Of a stretch of DNA of 64,000 nt, positions 15,660 to 24,155 are shown one piece after another. The notes beneath the pieces are model-generated. The model was not told the origin of the DNA. It searched no databases and saw only the letters and a list, made by a program, of their open reading frames with translations. The stretch is from Kitasatospora gansuensis (GTDB lineage Bacteria > Actinomycetota > Actinomycetes > Streptomycetales > Streptomycetaceae). Every line of letters begins with the position of its first letter. Position 1 is the first letter of the stretch. The stretch is from contig NZ_JACHJR010000001.1 of assembly GCF_014203705.1 (NCBI RefSeq), positions 3,968,001-4,032,000 on the forward strand, read 5' to 3'. The translations under genes were made by a program, and so were the position numbers.

Positions 15660-18389
15660 TCAGCCGTTCTGGTAGTAGCCGAAGATGTCGACGACCAGGT
15701 CGATGTTGCCGGAGCTCTGGTTGAAGAAGTCGATGACGCCCCGGCCCGGCGTGACCTGGACCAGGTTCGGCACGGTGCTGCCGCGCCGCCAGTTCAGCGA
15801 CGAGGTGCTCGGCACGTACACCGGAGACGGGTACCCGCTCTGGTAGTCGGCGAGGGTGTTCGGGTCGGAGGCCACGGACAGGTAGCCGTCGGCGCCGGTG
15901 TTGGTGACGGTGGCGTTGAAGACGAACGCCGGGATGTCGAGGCGCTTGGTCATCGGCAGGTAGGCGTAGTAGCCGCCCTTCAGCGGGCCGCCGCCCCAGG
16001 TCGCCGGGTCACGGGTGTCGAGCAGCCGCTCCGGGTCGACCGGGATGAACGCACCCAACTGGTAGGCGCTGTAGTAACCGACCACGTCGATGATCACGTC
16101 GACCCCGGCCCCGGTGCCGTTGAACACCCGGATCTTGCCGTCCGCGCCGACCGGGACGACGACCGAGTTGGCGATGGTCTGTCCGGCGGTGAAGTTCAGG
16201 TTGGACGCGGTGGGCATGTCCTGCCCGCTCGGGTAGGCGGTCAGGTAGCCGTCCCCGCGCGGGTTGGTGACGGTGACGTTCAGTGCGACTGCGGTGATGC
16301 CGGTGGGCAGGCCGGGGGCGGCGTCGGCGATCTGCACCGGGATGGAGCCGCGCCCGGGGATCTGGCCGCGCGGGGCGCCGGTGCCCTCCCGGGTGTCGAC
16401 CAGCCGGCTCGGGCCGACCGGGGCGAAGCCGGCCGCGGGCGTCGGGGTGAAGTAGCCGGTGATGTCGGCGATCAGGTCGGTGCTGCCCCCGCTGCCGTTG
16501 TACAGGTCGAGGTAGCCGTTGGCGCCGATCGGCACCATCACCAGGTTCGGCACGGTCTGCCCGGCCCGGTAGTTGACGTTCGAGGTGGTCGGCCGCTGGC
16601 CGCCGTCCGGGTACGCCGTGATGTAGCCGTCGGCGGCCGGACCGGTCACGGTCAGGTTCAGCACCGCGGCGGTCGCGTTCGCCGGGATGCCGTTGGCACC
16701 GCCGACCTTGAGCTTGACCGTCCCCGACGCCGGGACCCGGCCGGCGGCCGGGAGACCTGTGCCGTCCCGGCTGTCCAGCAGCCGCTTCGGGCCGTACGCG
16801 GTGTACTGCGAACCGAAGGTGGAGACCTTCACCGTGTTGCGGATGGTGTTGCCGGTCTTCTCGTAGTCGGTGACGGTGATCGTGTAGTCGCCGAGCTTCT
16901 TGTAGACGTGGCCGGCTGTCGTCTTCACCGGCTTGTTGCCGTAGAAGTTGAGGACGTCGGTGCTGTCGTCGCCCCACTGGATGTAGATGTCCTGGGCCAC
17001 CGGCAGGGTGGTCACGTCCAGGTCCAGCGAGACGCCGTACGCGCTGGTGTTCTTCGCGGTCAGCGCCATCGCGAAGCCGGGGTTGTTGCTCTGGAACTTG
17101 ACCGCGCCCCGGTCGGTCATCGGCCCGTGCCCGAAGTAGTCGGTGGTCAGGGCGCCGGGCGCGGACTGGTTGGCGGTGCCGATCGCGGCGGAACCGGTCT
17201 GCAGGGCGTAGGCGATGCTCCCGTTGACCCGCTGCGGCGCGACTGTCTCGACGGTGTCGTGCGCGCCCTGGCTCTGCGCGGCCTTGAAGGCGGCCACGGT
17301 CGGGTACGCGGTGCCTGCCCAGCGGTAGGGCCCGGCGCCGGTGGCGGACTCGGCGTAGAAGTCGTTGTAGTCGGTGGTGGTCGCCGGGGCGGACTCGGCC
17401 GAGACCGTCACGGCGGGCTGACCGGAGTCGCAGTCGGCCACGGCGGCCGTCTCGACCAGCACGTTGTTCTGGATCGACACGGCGGTCGAGGCGCCGTCCA
17501 CGGCGATGGCCGGGAGGCAGCCACGCTGGATGGTGTTGCCGACGACGTTCAGGCCCTGCACTCCGGTGGCAGCGATGCCGCCGGTCGCCTGGTACTGCGT
17601 CTGGCTGTTGTCCGTGGTGGCGCCTTGGACCAGGTTGCCGGCCAGGGTGACGTCCTTCGCCCCGGCGGCTACCGAGATCGTCGAACTGCCGATGACCGGC
17701 CAGGACATCCCGACGTTCGACCTGGTCAAGGTGATCGTGCTGGACGTGCCGTCGATGGCCAGGGCGTTGCCGCCGGACCCGGTGAGCTGATCGGAGTCGA
17801 GGGTGATCCGGCTGGAGCCCTTGATGAGCAGGCCCGGCGCGTTGCCCCCGCTGAAGGTGAGGTGACTGATCGTCACATCGCTGACCCCGTCGAGGGTCAG
17901 GGCGGGCTTTCCGGCCGCGTCGTTGAACGACATCATCCGCGGTGCATTGGTACCGGCGAGGAGGGTCAGGCCGGAGGTGCGGACGACCACGGCCTCCATG
18001 GCACTGGGCGGACTGGCCCCCTCGTCCTTCCCGTCGACCTGGACGGTGTCGCCGGGGACGGCCGCGTCCACACCGCGCTGCAGGCTGCAGAACGGCGCCG
18101 CCTGGGTGCCCGTCCCGGTGCTGGTGCAGGTGGTGCGGGTGACGACGTAGATGGTCCGGCCGGTGGACGGCACGGCGGCGGACCGGGCGGCGACCGCGGC
18201 CTCGCCCTGCACCCGGGACGAGTTGCCCGCCGGGCTGGTGAACGTCTTGGCGCCGGGAAGCTCCCACCCGCTCCGGGCGGGAGCCTGTACGGCGTTCGGG
18301 GCCGGGTCGGCGGCATACGCCTGGCCCGGCAGGAAGGCGAACCCGGCGGCTAGAGCCGCAGCGGTCGCAACGATACGGCGGTGGTGCAC
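15660..18389 (-). CDS. Large secreted protein: beta-helix, PKD-like module and three tandem C-terminal repeats
   Basis: 909 residues with a signal peptide ending AYA-A near residue 27, so it is exported. Residues about 75-400 hold right-handed parallel beta-helix repeats of the pectate-lyase type (coils such as VTISHLTFSGGN and ITLDSDQLTGSGG). A PKD-like segment (WGDDSTDV ... KKLGDYTITVTDY) lies near 435-505. Three repeats of 115-120 residues follow; each begins RLLD(S/T)R or RLVDTR, contains GYLTAYP-like strands and ends in an IxDxxGYY/F motif. No sortase signal is seen. A surface or matrix polysaccharide-binding or cleaving role is an inference. Confidence 0.85.
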   Translation of the reverse strand: MHHRRIVATAAALAAGFAFLPGQAYAADPAPNAVQAPARSGWELPGAKTFTSPAGNSSRVQGEAAVAARSAAVPSTGRTIYVVTRTTCTSTGTGTQAAPFCSLQRGVDAAVPGDTVQVDGKDEGASPPSAMEAVVVRTSGLTLLAGTNAPRMMSFNDAAGKPALTLDGVSDVTISHLTFSGGNAPGLLIKGSSRITLDSDQLTGSGGNALAIDGTSSTITLTRSNVGMSWPVIGSSTISVAAGAKDVTLAGNLVQGATTDNSQTQYQATGGIAATGVQGLNVVGNTIQRGCLPAIAVDGASTAVSIQNNVLVETAAVADCDSGQPAVTVSAESAPATTTDYNDFYAESATGAGPYRWAGTAYPTVAAFKAAQSQGAHDTVETVAPQRVNGSIAYALQTGSAAIGTANQSAPGALTTDYFGHGPMTDRGAVKFQSNNPGFAMALTAKNTSAYGVSLDLDVTTLPVAQDIYIQWGDDSTDVLNFYGNKPVKTTAGHVYKKLGDYTITVTDYEKTGNTIRNTVKVSTFGSQYTAYGPKRLLDSRDGTGLPAAGRVPASGTVKLKVGGANGIPANATAAVLNLTVTGPAADGYITAYPDGGQRPTTSNVNYRAGQTVPNLVMVPIGANGYLDLYNGSGGSTDLIADITGYFTPTPAAGFAPVGPSRLVDTREGTGAPRGQIPGRGSIPVQIADAAPGLPTGITAVALNVTVTNPRGDGYLTAYPSGQDMPTASNLNFTAGQTIANSVVVPVGADGKIRVFNGTGAGVDVIIDVVGYYSAYQLGAFIPVDPERLLDTRDPATWGGGPLKGGYYAYLPMTKRLDIPAFVFNATVTNTGADGYLSVASDPNTLADYQSGYPSPVYVPSTSSLNWRRGSTVPNLVQVTPGRGVIDFFNQSSGNIDLVVDIFGYYQNG

Positions 18390-18491
18390 CGACCCCCCAG
18401 ATTTTTCAAATGTATGACGATCGCTTCTTTGGCGGGGTCAGGCTACAAGCAGCCGTGCGAGCACCGACAACCGGTTTCCAGTGCGTCCGGC

Positions 18492-18497
18492 TAGGGT
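18492..18497 (+). promoter_or_regulatory. -10 element of a leaderless promoter for the LLM oxidoreductase
   Basis: TAGGGT ends 7 nt before the ATG at 18505, and no ribosome site precedes the ATG. No clear -35 element is seen. Confidence 0.45.
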
Positions 18498-18504
18498 CGA
18501 CAGC

Positions 18505-19392
18505 ATGCGACTGAGCACGGTGATCCTCCCCATCCACCGGTGGAGCGAGGGGCAGAAGATCTGGCGGCAAGCCGAGGACCTCGGCTTCCATGCCGCGTAC
18601 ACCTATGACCACCTCTCCTGGCGGTCGTTCCGGGACGAGCCGTGGTTCGGGGCGGTTCCGACGCTGACGGCGGCGGCCGCCGCGACCGAGCGGATCCGGC
18701 TCGGCACGTTGGTCACCTCGCCGAACTTCCGTCATCCGGTCACGCTGGCCAAGGAGTTGGTGTCGCTGGACGACATCTCGGGCGGGCGGGTGACGGTCGG
18801 GATCGGGGCCGGCGGGATCGGGTTCGACGCGACGGCGATGGGGCAGGAGGCGTGGTCGCCGAAGGAGCGGGCGGACCGGTTCGGCGAGTTCCTGCCGTTG
18901 CTGGACAAGCTGCTCACCCAGGACGCCACCACCGAGACGGGGACGTACTACTCGGCGGTCGAGGCGCGGAACATCCCTGGCTGTGTGCAGCGGCCCCGGG
19001 TGCCGTTCTACGTGGCGGCGGCCGGGCCGCGCGGGATGCGGCTGGCGGCCGAGTTCGGGCAGGGGTGGGTGACGTACGGCGACCCGAAGGGGCCGGCCGA
19101 GGTGCCGGTGGAGCAGGCGCCCGCGGTGATCGCGGCGCAGCTGGCGAAGCTGACGGCGGCCTGCGAGGCGCAGGGCCGGGACGTGGACGAGCTGGCGAAG
19201 GTGCTGCTGCAGGGCTCGACGGCGGAGAAGCCGCTGGCCTCGCTGGACGCGTTCGTCGACTGGGCCGGTACCTACCGGGAGTTGGGCATCACGGAGCTGG
19301 TGATCCACTGGCCGGTGCCGGACTCGATCTTCGCCAACGACCTCGCGGTCTTCGAACGGATCGCCACCGAGGGCCTCGCGCAGCTGGGCTGA
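18505..19392 (+). CDS. LLM-class (F420-dependent type) oxidoreductase
   Basis: 295 residues. Luciferase-like TIM-barrel flavin/F420 oxidoreductase: AYTYDHLSW, RIRLGTLVTSPNFRHPVTLA and SGGRVTVGIGAGG are typical of the actinobacterial LLM class, most of which use coenzyme F420. The substrate cannot be inferred. I chose the ATG at 18505 because earlier in-frame codons fall within the promoter. It is a single-gene unit ending in a strong hairpin. Confidence 0.9.
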   Translation: MRLSTVILPIHRWSEGQKIWRQAEDLGFHAAYTYDHLSWRSFRDEPWFGAVPTLTAAAAATERIRLGTLVTSPNFRHPVTLAKELVSLDDISGGRVTVGIGAGGIGFDATAMGQEAWSPKERADRFGEFLPLLDKLLTQDATTETGTYYSAVEARNIPGCVQRPRVPFYVAAAGPRGMRLAAEFGQGWVTYGDPKGPAEVPVEQAPAVIAAQLAKLTAACEAQGRDVDELAKVLLQGSTAEKPLASLDAFVDWAGTYRELGITELVIHWPVPDSIFANDLAVFERIATEGLAQLG

Positions 19393-19397
19393 ACCGT

Positions 19398-19432
19398 CCC
19401 GGCCGGGGCCGACCAGGCCGGCCCCGGCCGGG
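19398..19432 (+). terminator. 13-bp-stem terminator after the LLM oxidoreductase gene
   Basis: Perfect 13-bp arms (19398-19410 and 19420-19432) with a 9-nt loop, 5 nt after the stop codon. Confidence 0.75.
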
Positions 19433-19501
19433 CTCGTTGCGGTTCGATCACGACGTGTCCGATTGGTTCGGCAATGCGGGGGAGTGTCGGGCACAACTGT
19501 G

Positions 19502-19531
19502 TTGGTGGTGGGGGCAATGGCCTCTCATAAT
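19502..19531 (+). promoter_or_regulatory. Candidate sigma-70-type promoter of the four-paralogue operon
   Basis: TTGGTG (19502-19507) and CATAAT (19526-19531) are separated by 18 bp, about 95 bp before the TTG start at 19627. It is the only AT-rich -10 seen in this gap. Confidence 0.5.
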
Positions 19532-19626
19532 TCTGCTGACACACGTGACAGTCGGCTTTGGCAGGGGCGGAATCCAGCACCCCGGCGGGGGAGCGGCGCG
19601 CGTTCCGTTCCTTCTGGGGGAGTCCC

Positions 19627-20499
19627 TTGTCTGCGCCTGAGAGCGCACCGGAGAGCGCGCCGACAATCGCGCCCGAATCGGTGCCGGAATCCATACCCGA
19701 GCCGACGGTCGAGCCGCTGTCAGAGGCTGAGGTCGGGGCCGAGCCGGTCCGGAAGCTGCCGCGCGCGGTGCTCGTCGCGCTGACGGTCACCGGCCTGCTC
19801 GCGGTGACCGCCGCCAGCGCCACCGTCACGGTGGCGATCGGCAAGCCGGACCGGAAGCCGCACACCGTCGCCGCCGCACCTGCGGCGAGCGGCAGCCCGA
19901 GCGCGAGTCCGAGCCCGAGTGCGACCCCGTCGCCCGCCGCCGAGCCGACCCCGACGCCCACTCAGGTGCCGTCCCCGGTCAGCACCTTGCACGGCACGGT
20001 GGACGGCAGTACGCACGGTGGCGACCTGCGGTTCTTCCTGCTCCCGATGCCCGCGGGCGCCGAGTCCTACGGCTCCGCCGACGGGGCCAAGGTCGAGCGG
20101 GACGCGGTGAAGAAGGACTTCGAGAGCGACTCCGCCGCCGAGCAGACCCTCGACTACCTCGGCTACAAGGAGGGGGCGACCCGTCGCTACCGCTCCGCCG
20201 ACGGGCAGCAGGAGGTCGAGGTCCGGATGTTGCGCTTCAAGTCGGCGGCGGACGCCCGCAGGTTCGCGGACAGCAGCAGCTACAAGGACGTCCAGGAGTT
20301 CGACATCGACGGCGACGCCAAGGGGAAGGGCGTGCTGATGAAGCCCAAGCAGGAGGCGTGGACCGGAATGCTGGTCGGCGTCTCCACGGTGGGCGACGTC
20401 GAGTACGAGGTCACGGTCCTGGTGAAGGGCACGCCCGACAAGGCGCCGCTCCAGGAAGCGATGAAGCGTCAGCGGGAAAGGCTGAACTCCGGTGGCTGA
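19627..20499 (+). CDS. One-pass membrane protein of unknown function, paralogue 1 of 4
   Basis: 290 residues from a TTG with GGGGGAG 5 nt upstream; the longer open frame has no ribosome site. A Pro/Glu-rich cytoplasmic stretch (PESAPES repeats) leads to one membrane segment near 50-75, then a Pro/Ser/Thr linker, then an outside domain of about 170 residues that starts GDLRFFLLPMPAG. This motif and a later stretch (RMLRFKSAADARRFAD) recur in the next three gene products. I do not recognise the family. It overlaps the next gene by 8 nt, so the four genes form one coupled operon. Confidence 0.82.
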   Translation: MSAPESAPESAPTIAPESVPESIPEPTVEPLSEAEVGAEPVRKLPRAVLVALTVTGLLAVTAASATVTVAIGKPDRKPHTVAAAPAASGSPSASPSPSATPSPAAEPTPTPTQVPSPVSTLHGTVDGSTHGGDLRFFLLPMPAGAESYGSADGAKVERDAVKKDFESDSAAEQTLDYLGYKEGATRRYRSADGQQEVEVRMLRFKSAADARRFADSSSYKDVQEFDIDGDAKGKGVLMKPKQEAWTGMLVGVSTVGDVEYEVTVLVKGTPDKAPLQEAMKRQRERLNSGG

Positions 20500-21316
20500 G
20501 CCGAACATTTCCCCCGAGCCCGAGCGCGAGCCCGCTGGGATCCCGTCCCAAGAAGGCGAGTTCGGCCAGGCCGAACTGCTCGCGGCGGGCACCGAGGAGC
20601 AGCCGCCCGCCACCCCGCGCCGCCCGCTGGGCACCGGGAAGCTGCTGCTGGCCGCGCTGCTGGTCGGTCCGCTGCTGGGCGGGTCGGTCGGTTACGCGAT
20701 CCAGTCGGCCCGGCCGGCCACCCCGCTGCCCGAGCTGCAGGTCGCCGCGCCGCGGTACCCGGCCGCTCCGGCGGACGAGAAGGCGGTGGCCGACGGGACG
20801 CTGAAACCGCTGCAGATCGACGGTGACCTGCGCAAGCTGCTGATCGCCAAGCCGGACGGCGCCGAGGTCTGGGACAACAACGGCCGTGGCGACGACAGTG
20901 GTTGGATCAGCGCGGGCGAGAAGGCGATGTCGTACGGCCAGGCCGACGACGTCTTCCGTCGGCTGCTCCGCGAGGGCTTCCGCCGGGACGCGATCGTCAC
21001 CTGGCGCAAGGGCGAGACCAAGTGGCGGGTGGAGCTGATCCAGTACCAGTCCGACCTGGCGGATTCGGCCCAGCAGAACGCGGTCGACCGGAGCTTCAGC
21101 GGATCGACACTTCCGTTGCCCGGTACGGCCAGTGGGGTCTACATGACCCCGCACGAGGCGCGGAACTACGCCCAGAGCACCGAGAAGTACTACTTCGGAC
21201 AGGCCCTGGCAAGGCGCGGTGACCTGGTGATGCGGATCAGCGTGTACTCGCCCGCACAGGTCAACGCGGACGAGCTCAAGGACGTCGCCAAGCGGCAGTG
21301 GGAGCGACTGGTATGA
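20492..21316 (+). CDS. One-pass membrane protein of unknown function, paralogue 2 of 4
   Basis: 274 residues from a GTG inside the end of the previous gene. The acidic, Pro-rich cytoplasmic part is about 48 residues, the membrane segment lies near 50-70 and the outside domain near 95-274. The shared motif is weaker here (GDLRKLLIAKPDGAEVW). WRVELIQYQSDLADSAQQN matches the LLxF/Y-(S)A-x-A stretch of the other copies. It lacks the LLLP of its sisters and so may have diverged in function. It overlaps the next gene as ATGA. Confidence 0.82.
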   Translation: MAEPNISPEPEREPAGIPSQEGEFGQAELLAAGTEEQPPATPRRPLGTGKLLLAALLVGPLLGGSVGYAIQSARPATPLPELQVAAPRYPAAPADEKAVADGTLKPLQIDGDLRKLLIAKPDGAEVWDNNGRGDDSGWISAGEKAMSYGQADDVFRRLLREGFRRDAIVTWRKGETKWRVELIQYQSDLADSAQQNAVDRSFSGSTLPLPGTASGVYMTPHEARNYAQSTEKYYFGQALARRGDLVMRISVYSPAQVNADELKDVAKRQWERLV

Positions 21317-22143
21317 GCATCACCGAGACACCACCGGCCGACGGGCAGCAGCCCCAACTGCCGCTCCCCGCCCAGCTGGAGGACCAGCCGCCGGCACCGC
21401 GTCGCGCGCTGCACCCGGCCCTGCGGGCGGGCGCCGCCGTACTGGCGGCCGCCGTGCTCGGGGTCGGCATCGGCGTCGGCATCCTGCGCACGCAGTACTC
21501 GGACGAGGACACCGCGCCGGTCGCGGCGGCCACCCCCTCGACGGCGCCGGGCGCGAGCGCGTCGCCGTCGTTCGGCGCCAAGTCCAATGGCACGCACTTC
21601 GGTTCGCTGCGCGAGCTGCTGCTCCCGATGCCGGAGCAGTACCGGCTGGGGCCCGACGCGGGCACCTACGGCAACGACACCGACCTGACCGAGGACCAGC
21701 GCAAGAGCTGGGTCGAGGACCAGGTGCGCGGCCTGCCGAAGAAGCTCCAGGACGCGCTGCGCAAGGAGTGGGAGAGCACCCCGCTGAAGGGCGGCGGTGT
21801 CCGCACCTACATCTCGCCGACCGGCGACTACACGGTGACGGTCTGGCTGCTCCAGTACCACCAGGACGCGGTCAAGGCCGACGCCGCCTGGAACAGCGTG
21901 CTGGCCTCGGACTCCGGGCTGTTCCGGCTCGGGCCGAAGGTGCCGGGGCACGAGCAGGCGAGCTGCTTCCTCCCGGACGCCGATCCGGGCGACAAGATCG
22001 ACCGCCTGGTCTGCTCGGCGGCGGAGGGTGACCTCCGGGTCGAGATGGAGGTGGAGGGGATCGCCCCGCTGCCCAAGGACAAGGCCGTGAACCTCTTCAG
22101 CCGGCAGCTCGACCGGCTGGCCCGCCCGGGAGCGTCCGTATGA
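21313..22143 (+). CDS. One-pass membrane protein of unknown function, paralogue 3 of 4
   Basis: 276 residues; the ATG at 21313 overlaps the upstream stop as ATGA, which fixes the start. Membrane segment near 37-57, Ser/Ala/Pro linker, then an outside domain that starts GSLRELLLPMPEQYRLG. WLLQYHQDAVKADAAWNSV is the second shared stretch. Two cysteines near 218-236 could form a disulfide outside the cell. It overlaps the fourth gene by 4 nt. Confidence 0.82.
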   Translation: MSITETPPADGQQPQLPLPAQLEDQPPAPRRALHPALRAGAAVLAAAVLGVGIGVGILRTQYSDEDTAPVAAATPSTAPGASASPSFGAKSNGTHFGSLRELLLPMPEQYRLGPDAGTYGNDTDLTEDQRKSWVEDQVRGLPKKLQDALRKEWESTPLKGGGVRTYISPTGDYTVTVWLLQYHQDAVKADAAWNSVLASDSGLFRLGPKVPGHEQASCFLPDADPGDKIDRLVCSAAEGDLRVEMEVEGIAPLPKDKAVNLFSRQLDRLARPGASV

Positions 22144-23069
22144 CCGATCAGACCGAGACCACCGGCCCCGTCCCGCCGGAGCCCACCGCGGCGCCGGAGC
22201 CCACCGCGGCGCCGGAGCCCACCGCGGCGCCGGACGCACCGCCGGCCCCCGAGCCCGGCACCGGCCCCGTCGAGCTGGACGCCTGGGCGCTGACGCCCGA
22301 GGCGGCGGCCGAGGAGCAGGCCCGCCGGCCCCGTCGGCGGATCAAGGTGCGCTGGGCGGCCGCCGCGCTGGTGGTGCTGCTCACCGGCACCGCCGCCGCG
22401 TTCGCGATGACCTCGGTGGAGCGCACCGACCTGCCCGGACTGGAGACCCCGAACGACGGCCGGTACGTCTTCCAGCCCCTGACGCTGCCTCCGCTCCCGT
22501 CCGGCAAGCCCTCCCCGGGCGCGACCGAGGCGAAGCGCCGTCACCACGCCGACCTGCGCCTGCTGGTGCTCCCCGCTCCGGTCGGCGGGACGGTCTCGCC
22601 CGCCCCGGCGCCCGGTCAGCCCGCCGCCCCGGCGGACTGGAAGACCTGCGAGGACTACGCCCAGCTCGACAAGGACCCGGTCAAGATCAAGGAGCTGCTG
22701 GACGAGAACGCCTGCCGCGGCGCGGTCCGCCGGATCTGGACCGCGGCGGACGGCACCCGGGCCGAGACCTGGCTGCTCAAGTTCGGCTCCGCGAGTGAGG
22801 CGGAGGCGTTCCACCTCAAGATGAGCGGCGGTGACCTCAAGGAGCCGGCCGACCTGTCGCACGGCACGTCGGAGCTCGACCCCACGCTGACGCGACTGTC
22901 GGTGGAGTTCACCAAGACCACGGTCGGTGCCGCCAAGGAGCCGGTCGGCCGGGCCGTCTACCTGCAGAACGGCGATGTGGTCGCGCTGATCCTGCTGACC
23001 AACCCGAAGGGCGTGCCGGCGCAGGCGTTCCGTCAGGTGGCGGTCCTGCAGAACGACCTGCTGAACTGA
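22140..23069 (+). CDS. One-pass membrane protein of unknown function, paralogue 4 of 4
   Basis: 309 residues. The cytoplasmic part contains three perfect PTAAPE-type repeats coded by an 18-bp tandem repeat, then an Arg-rich stretch, one membrane segment near 75-97, and an outside domain with ADLRLLVLPAPVGG and WLLKFGSASEAEAFH, the two shared motifs. A Cys pair (CEDYAQ and ACRGAV) may form a disulfide. It is the last gene of the coupled set and a clear terminator follows. A double ABC transporter operon starts 130 nt further on, but I see no direct link to it. Confidence 0.82.
   Translation: MTDQTETTGPVPPEPTAAPEPTAAPEPTAAPDAPPAPEPGTGPVELDAWALTPEAAAEEQARRPRRRIKVRWAAAALVVLLTGTAAAFAMTSVERTDLPGLETPNDGRYVFQPLTLPPLPSGKPSPGATEAKRRHHADLRLLVLPAPVGGTVSPAPAPGQPAAPADWKTCEDYAQLDKDPVKIKELLDENACRGAVRRIWTAADGTRAETWLLKFGSASEAEAFHLKMSGGDLKEPADLSHGTSELDPTLTRLSVEFTKTTVGAAKEPVGRAVYLQNGDVVALILLTNPKGVPAQAFRQVAVLQNDLLN
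22179..22232 (+). repeat. Three perfect copies of an 18-bp coding tandem repeat
   Basis: The unit GAGCCCACCGCGGCGCCG occurs three times in a row inside paralogue 4 and adds Glu-Pro-Thr-Ala-Ala-Pro units to its cytoplasmic stretch. Copy number may vary between strains. Confidence 0.9.
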
Positions 23070-23080
23070 CGGTGAGTCAG

Positions 23081-23115
23081 CGGCCCGACCCCTGCTACCC
23101 CTAGGGGTCGGGCCG
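23081..23115 (+). terminator. 13-bp-stem terminator of the four-paralogue operon
   Basis: Arms 23081-23093 and 23103-23115 (CGGCCCGACCCCT and its complement) pair perfectly around a 9-nt loop, 12 nt after the last stop. Confidence 0.8.
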
Positions 23116-23185
23116 CCGCGCGTCATCCTGCAGGGCTACCCGGACCTCGTCATCCCAGCTCATGTCGCCCGGCCGGGGCGAGCAC

Positions 23186-23191
23186 TAGGTT
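23186..23191 (+). promoter_or_regulatory. -10 element of a leaderless promoter for the ABC operon
   Basis: TAGGTT ends 7 nt before the GTG at 23199, so the transcript should start near the start codon. There is no ribosome site before the GTG. Confidence 0.45.
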
Positions 23192-23198
23192 GGGGACC

Positions 23199-24155
23199 GT
23201 GTCCACTGTCATCAAGACGGACGGCCTCACCAAGAAGTTCCCCCGGGTCACCGCACTGGATCGGCTCACCGTAGAGGTGCAGCCCGGTGTGGTCGGTCTG
23301 GTGGGCGCCAACGGGGCGGGCAAGTCCACACTCATCAAGATCCTGCTCGGGCTGGCCCCGGCGACCTCGGGGACGGGCCAGGTGCTCGGCCTGGACATCG
23401 CCACCGAGGGCTCGGCCATCCGCGAGCAGGTCGGCTACATGCCCGAGCACGACTGCCTGCCGCCCGACGTCTCGGCGACCGAGTTCGTGGTGCACATGGC
23501 CCGGATGTCCGGCCTGCCGGCCGCCGCCGCCCGTGAGCGCACCGCCGACACGCTGCGTCACGTCGGCCTCTACGAGGAGCGGTACCGCCCGATGGGCGGC
23601 TACTCGACCGGCATGAAGCAGCGGGTGAAGCTGGCTCAGGCCCTGGTGCACGACCCGAAGCTGGTACTGCTCGACGAGCCGACCAACGGCCTCGATCCGG
23701 CCGGCCGGGACGACATGCTGGCGCTGATCCGCCGGGTTTACACCGACTTCGGCATCTCGGTGCTGGTCACCACCCACCTGCTCGGCGAGCTCGAGCGCAC
23801 CTGCGACCACCTGGTGGTGATCGACGGTGGCCGACTGCTGCGGTCCTCCTCCACCGCCTCGTTCACCGAGGCGACCCAGCTGATCGCGGTCGAGGTGACG
23901 GACCGTCCGGACGACCCGGCCTTCGACGCCGACGCGGCCGTGCTGGCCCGGCTCACCGCCGCGGGGCTGTCGGTCCGTACCGACGGCACCAAGATCATGC
24001 TGGTCCAGCTCAGGGACGACGACACCTACGACGCCATCCGGGACACCGTGGCCGACCTCGGCCTCGGCCTGGTTCGGCTGGAGCAGCGCCGCCACCGGGT
24101 CGCCGAGATCTTCGCCACCGAGACGGGAGGGCCCTCCGATGTCGCTGCCTCCTGA
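23199..24155 (+). CDS. ABC transporter ATP-binding protein, pair 1
   Basis: 318 residues from GTG; a TTG 9 nt upstream is possible, but the -10 element overlaps it. Walker A GANGAGKSTL near residue 40, signature YSTGMKQRV, Walker B LVLLDEPTNGLD and switch His in TTHLL are all present. The C-terminal 100 residues resemble the regulatory part of CcmA/NatA-type subunits. It works with the permease gene that overlaps its 3' end by 17 nt. The cargo is unknown; such exporters often handle lipids, antibiotics or Na+. Confidence 0.92.
   Translation: MSTVIKTDGLTKKFPRVTALDRLTVEVQPGVVGLVGANGAGKSTLIKILLGLAPATSGTGQVLGLDIATEGSAIREQVGYMPEHDCLPPDVSATEFVVHMARMSGLPAAAARERTADTLRHVGLYEERYRPMGGYSTGMKQRVKLAQALVHDPKLVLLDEPTNGLDPAGRDDMLALIRRVYTDFGISVLVTTHLLGELERTCDHLVVIDGGRLLRSSSTASFTEATQLIAVEVTDRPDDPAFDADAAVLARLTAAGLSVRTDGTKIMLVQLRDDDTYDAIRDTVADLGLGLVRLEQRRHRVAEIFATETGGPSDVAAS

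Noticed and set aside
15309..18353. 1014-residue plus-strand open frame opposite the secreted protein gene
   Set aside because: No domains or signal peptide; the minus frame has a signal peptide, beta-helix and repeats.
13564..18389. Secondary-metabolite gene cluster around the sterol-desaturase-type gene
   Set aside because: No polyketide, peptide or terpene synthase genes nearby; the genes are separate units with their own terminators.
22179..22232. CRISPR array
   Set aside because: The units are contiguous without spacers and keep the reading frame of a protein.
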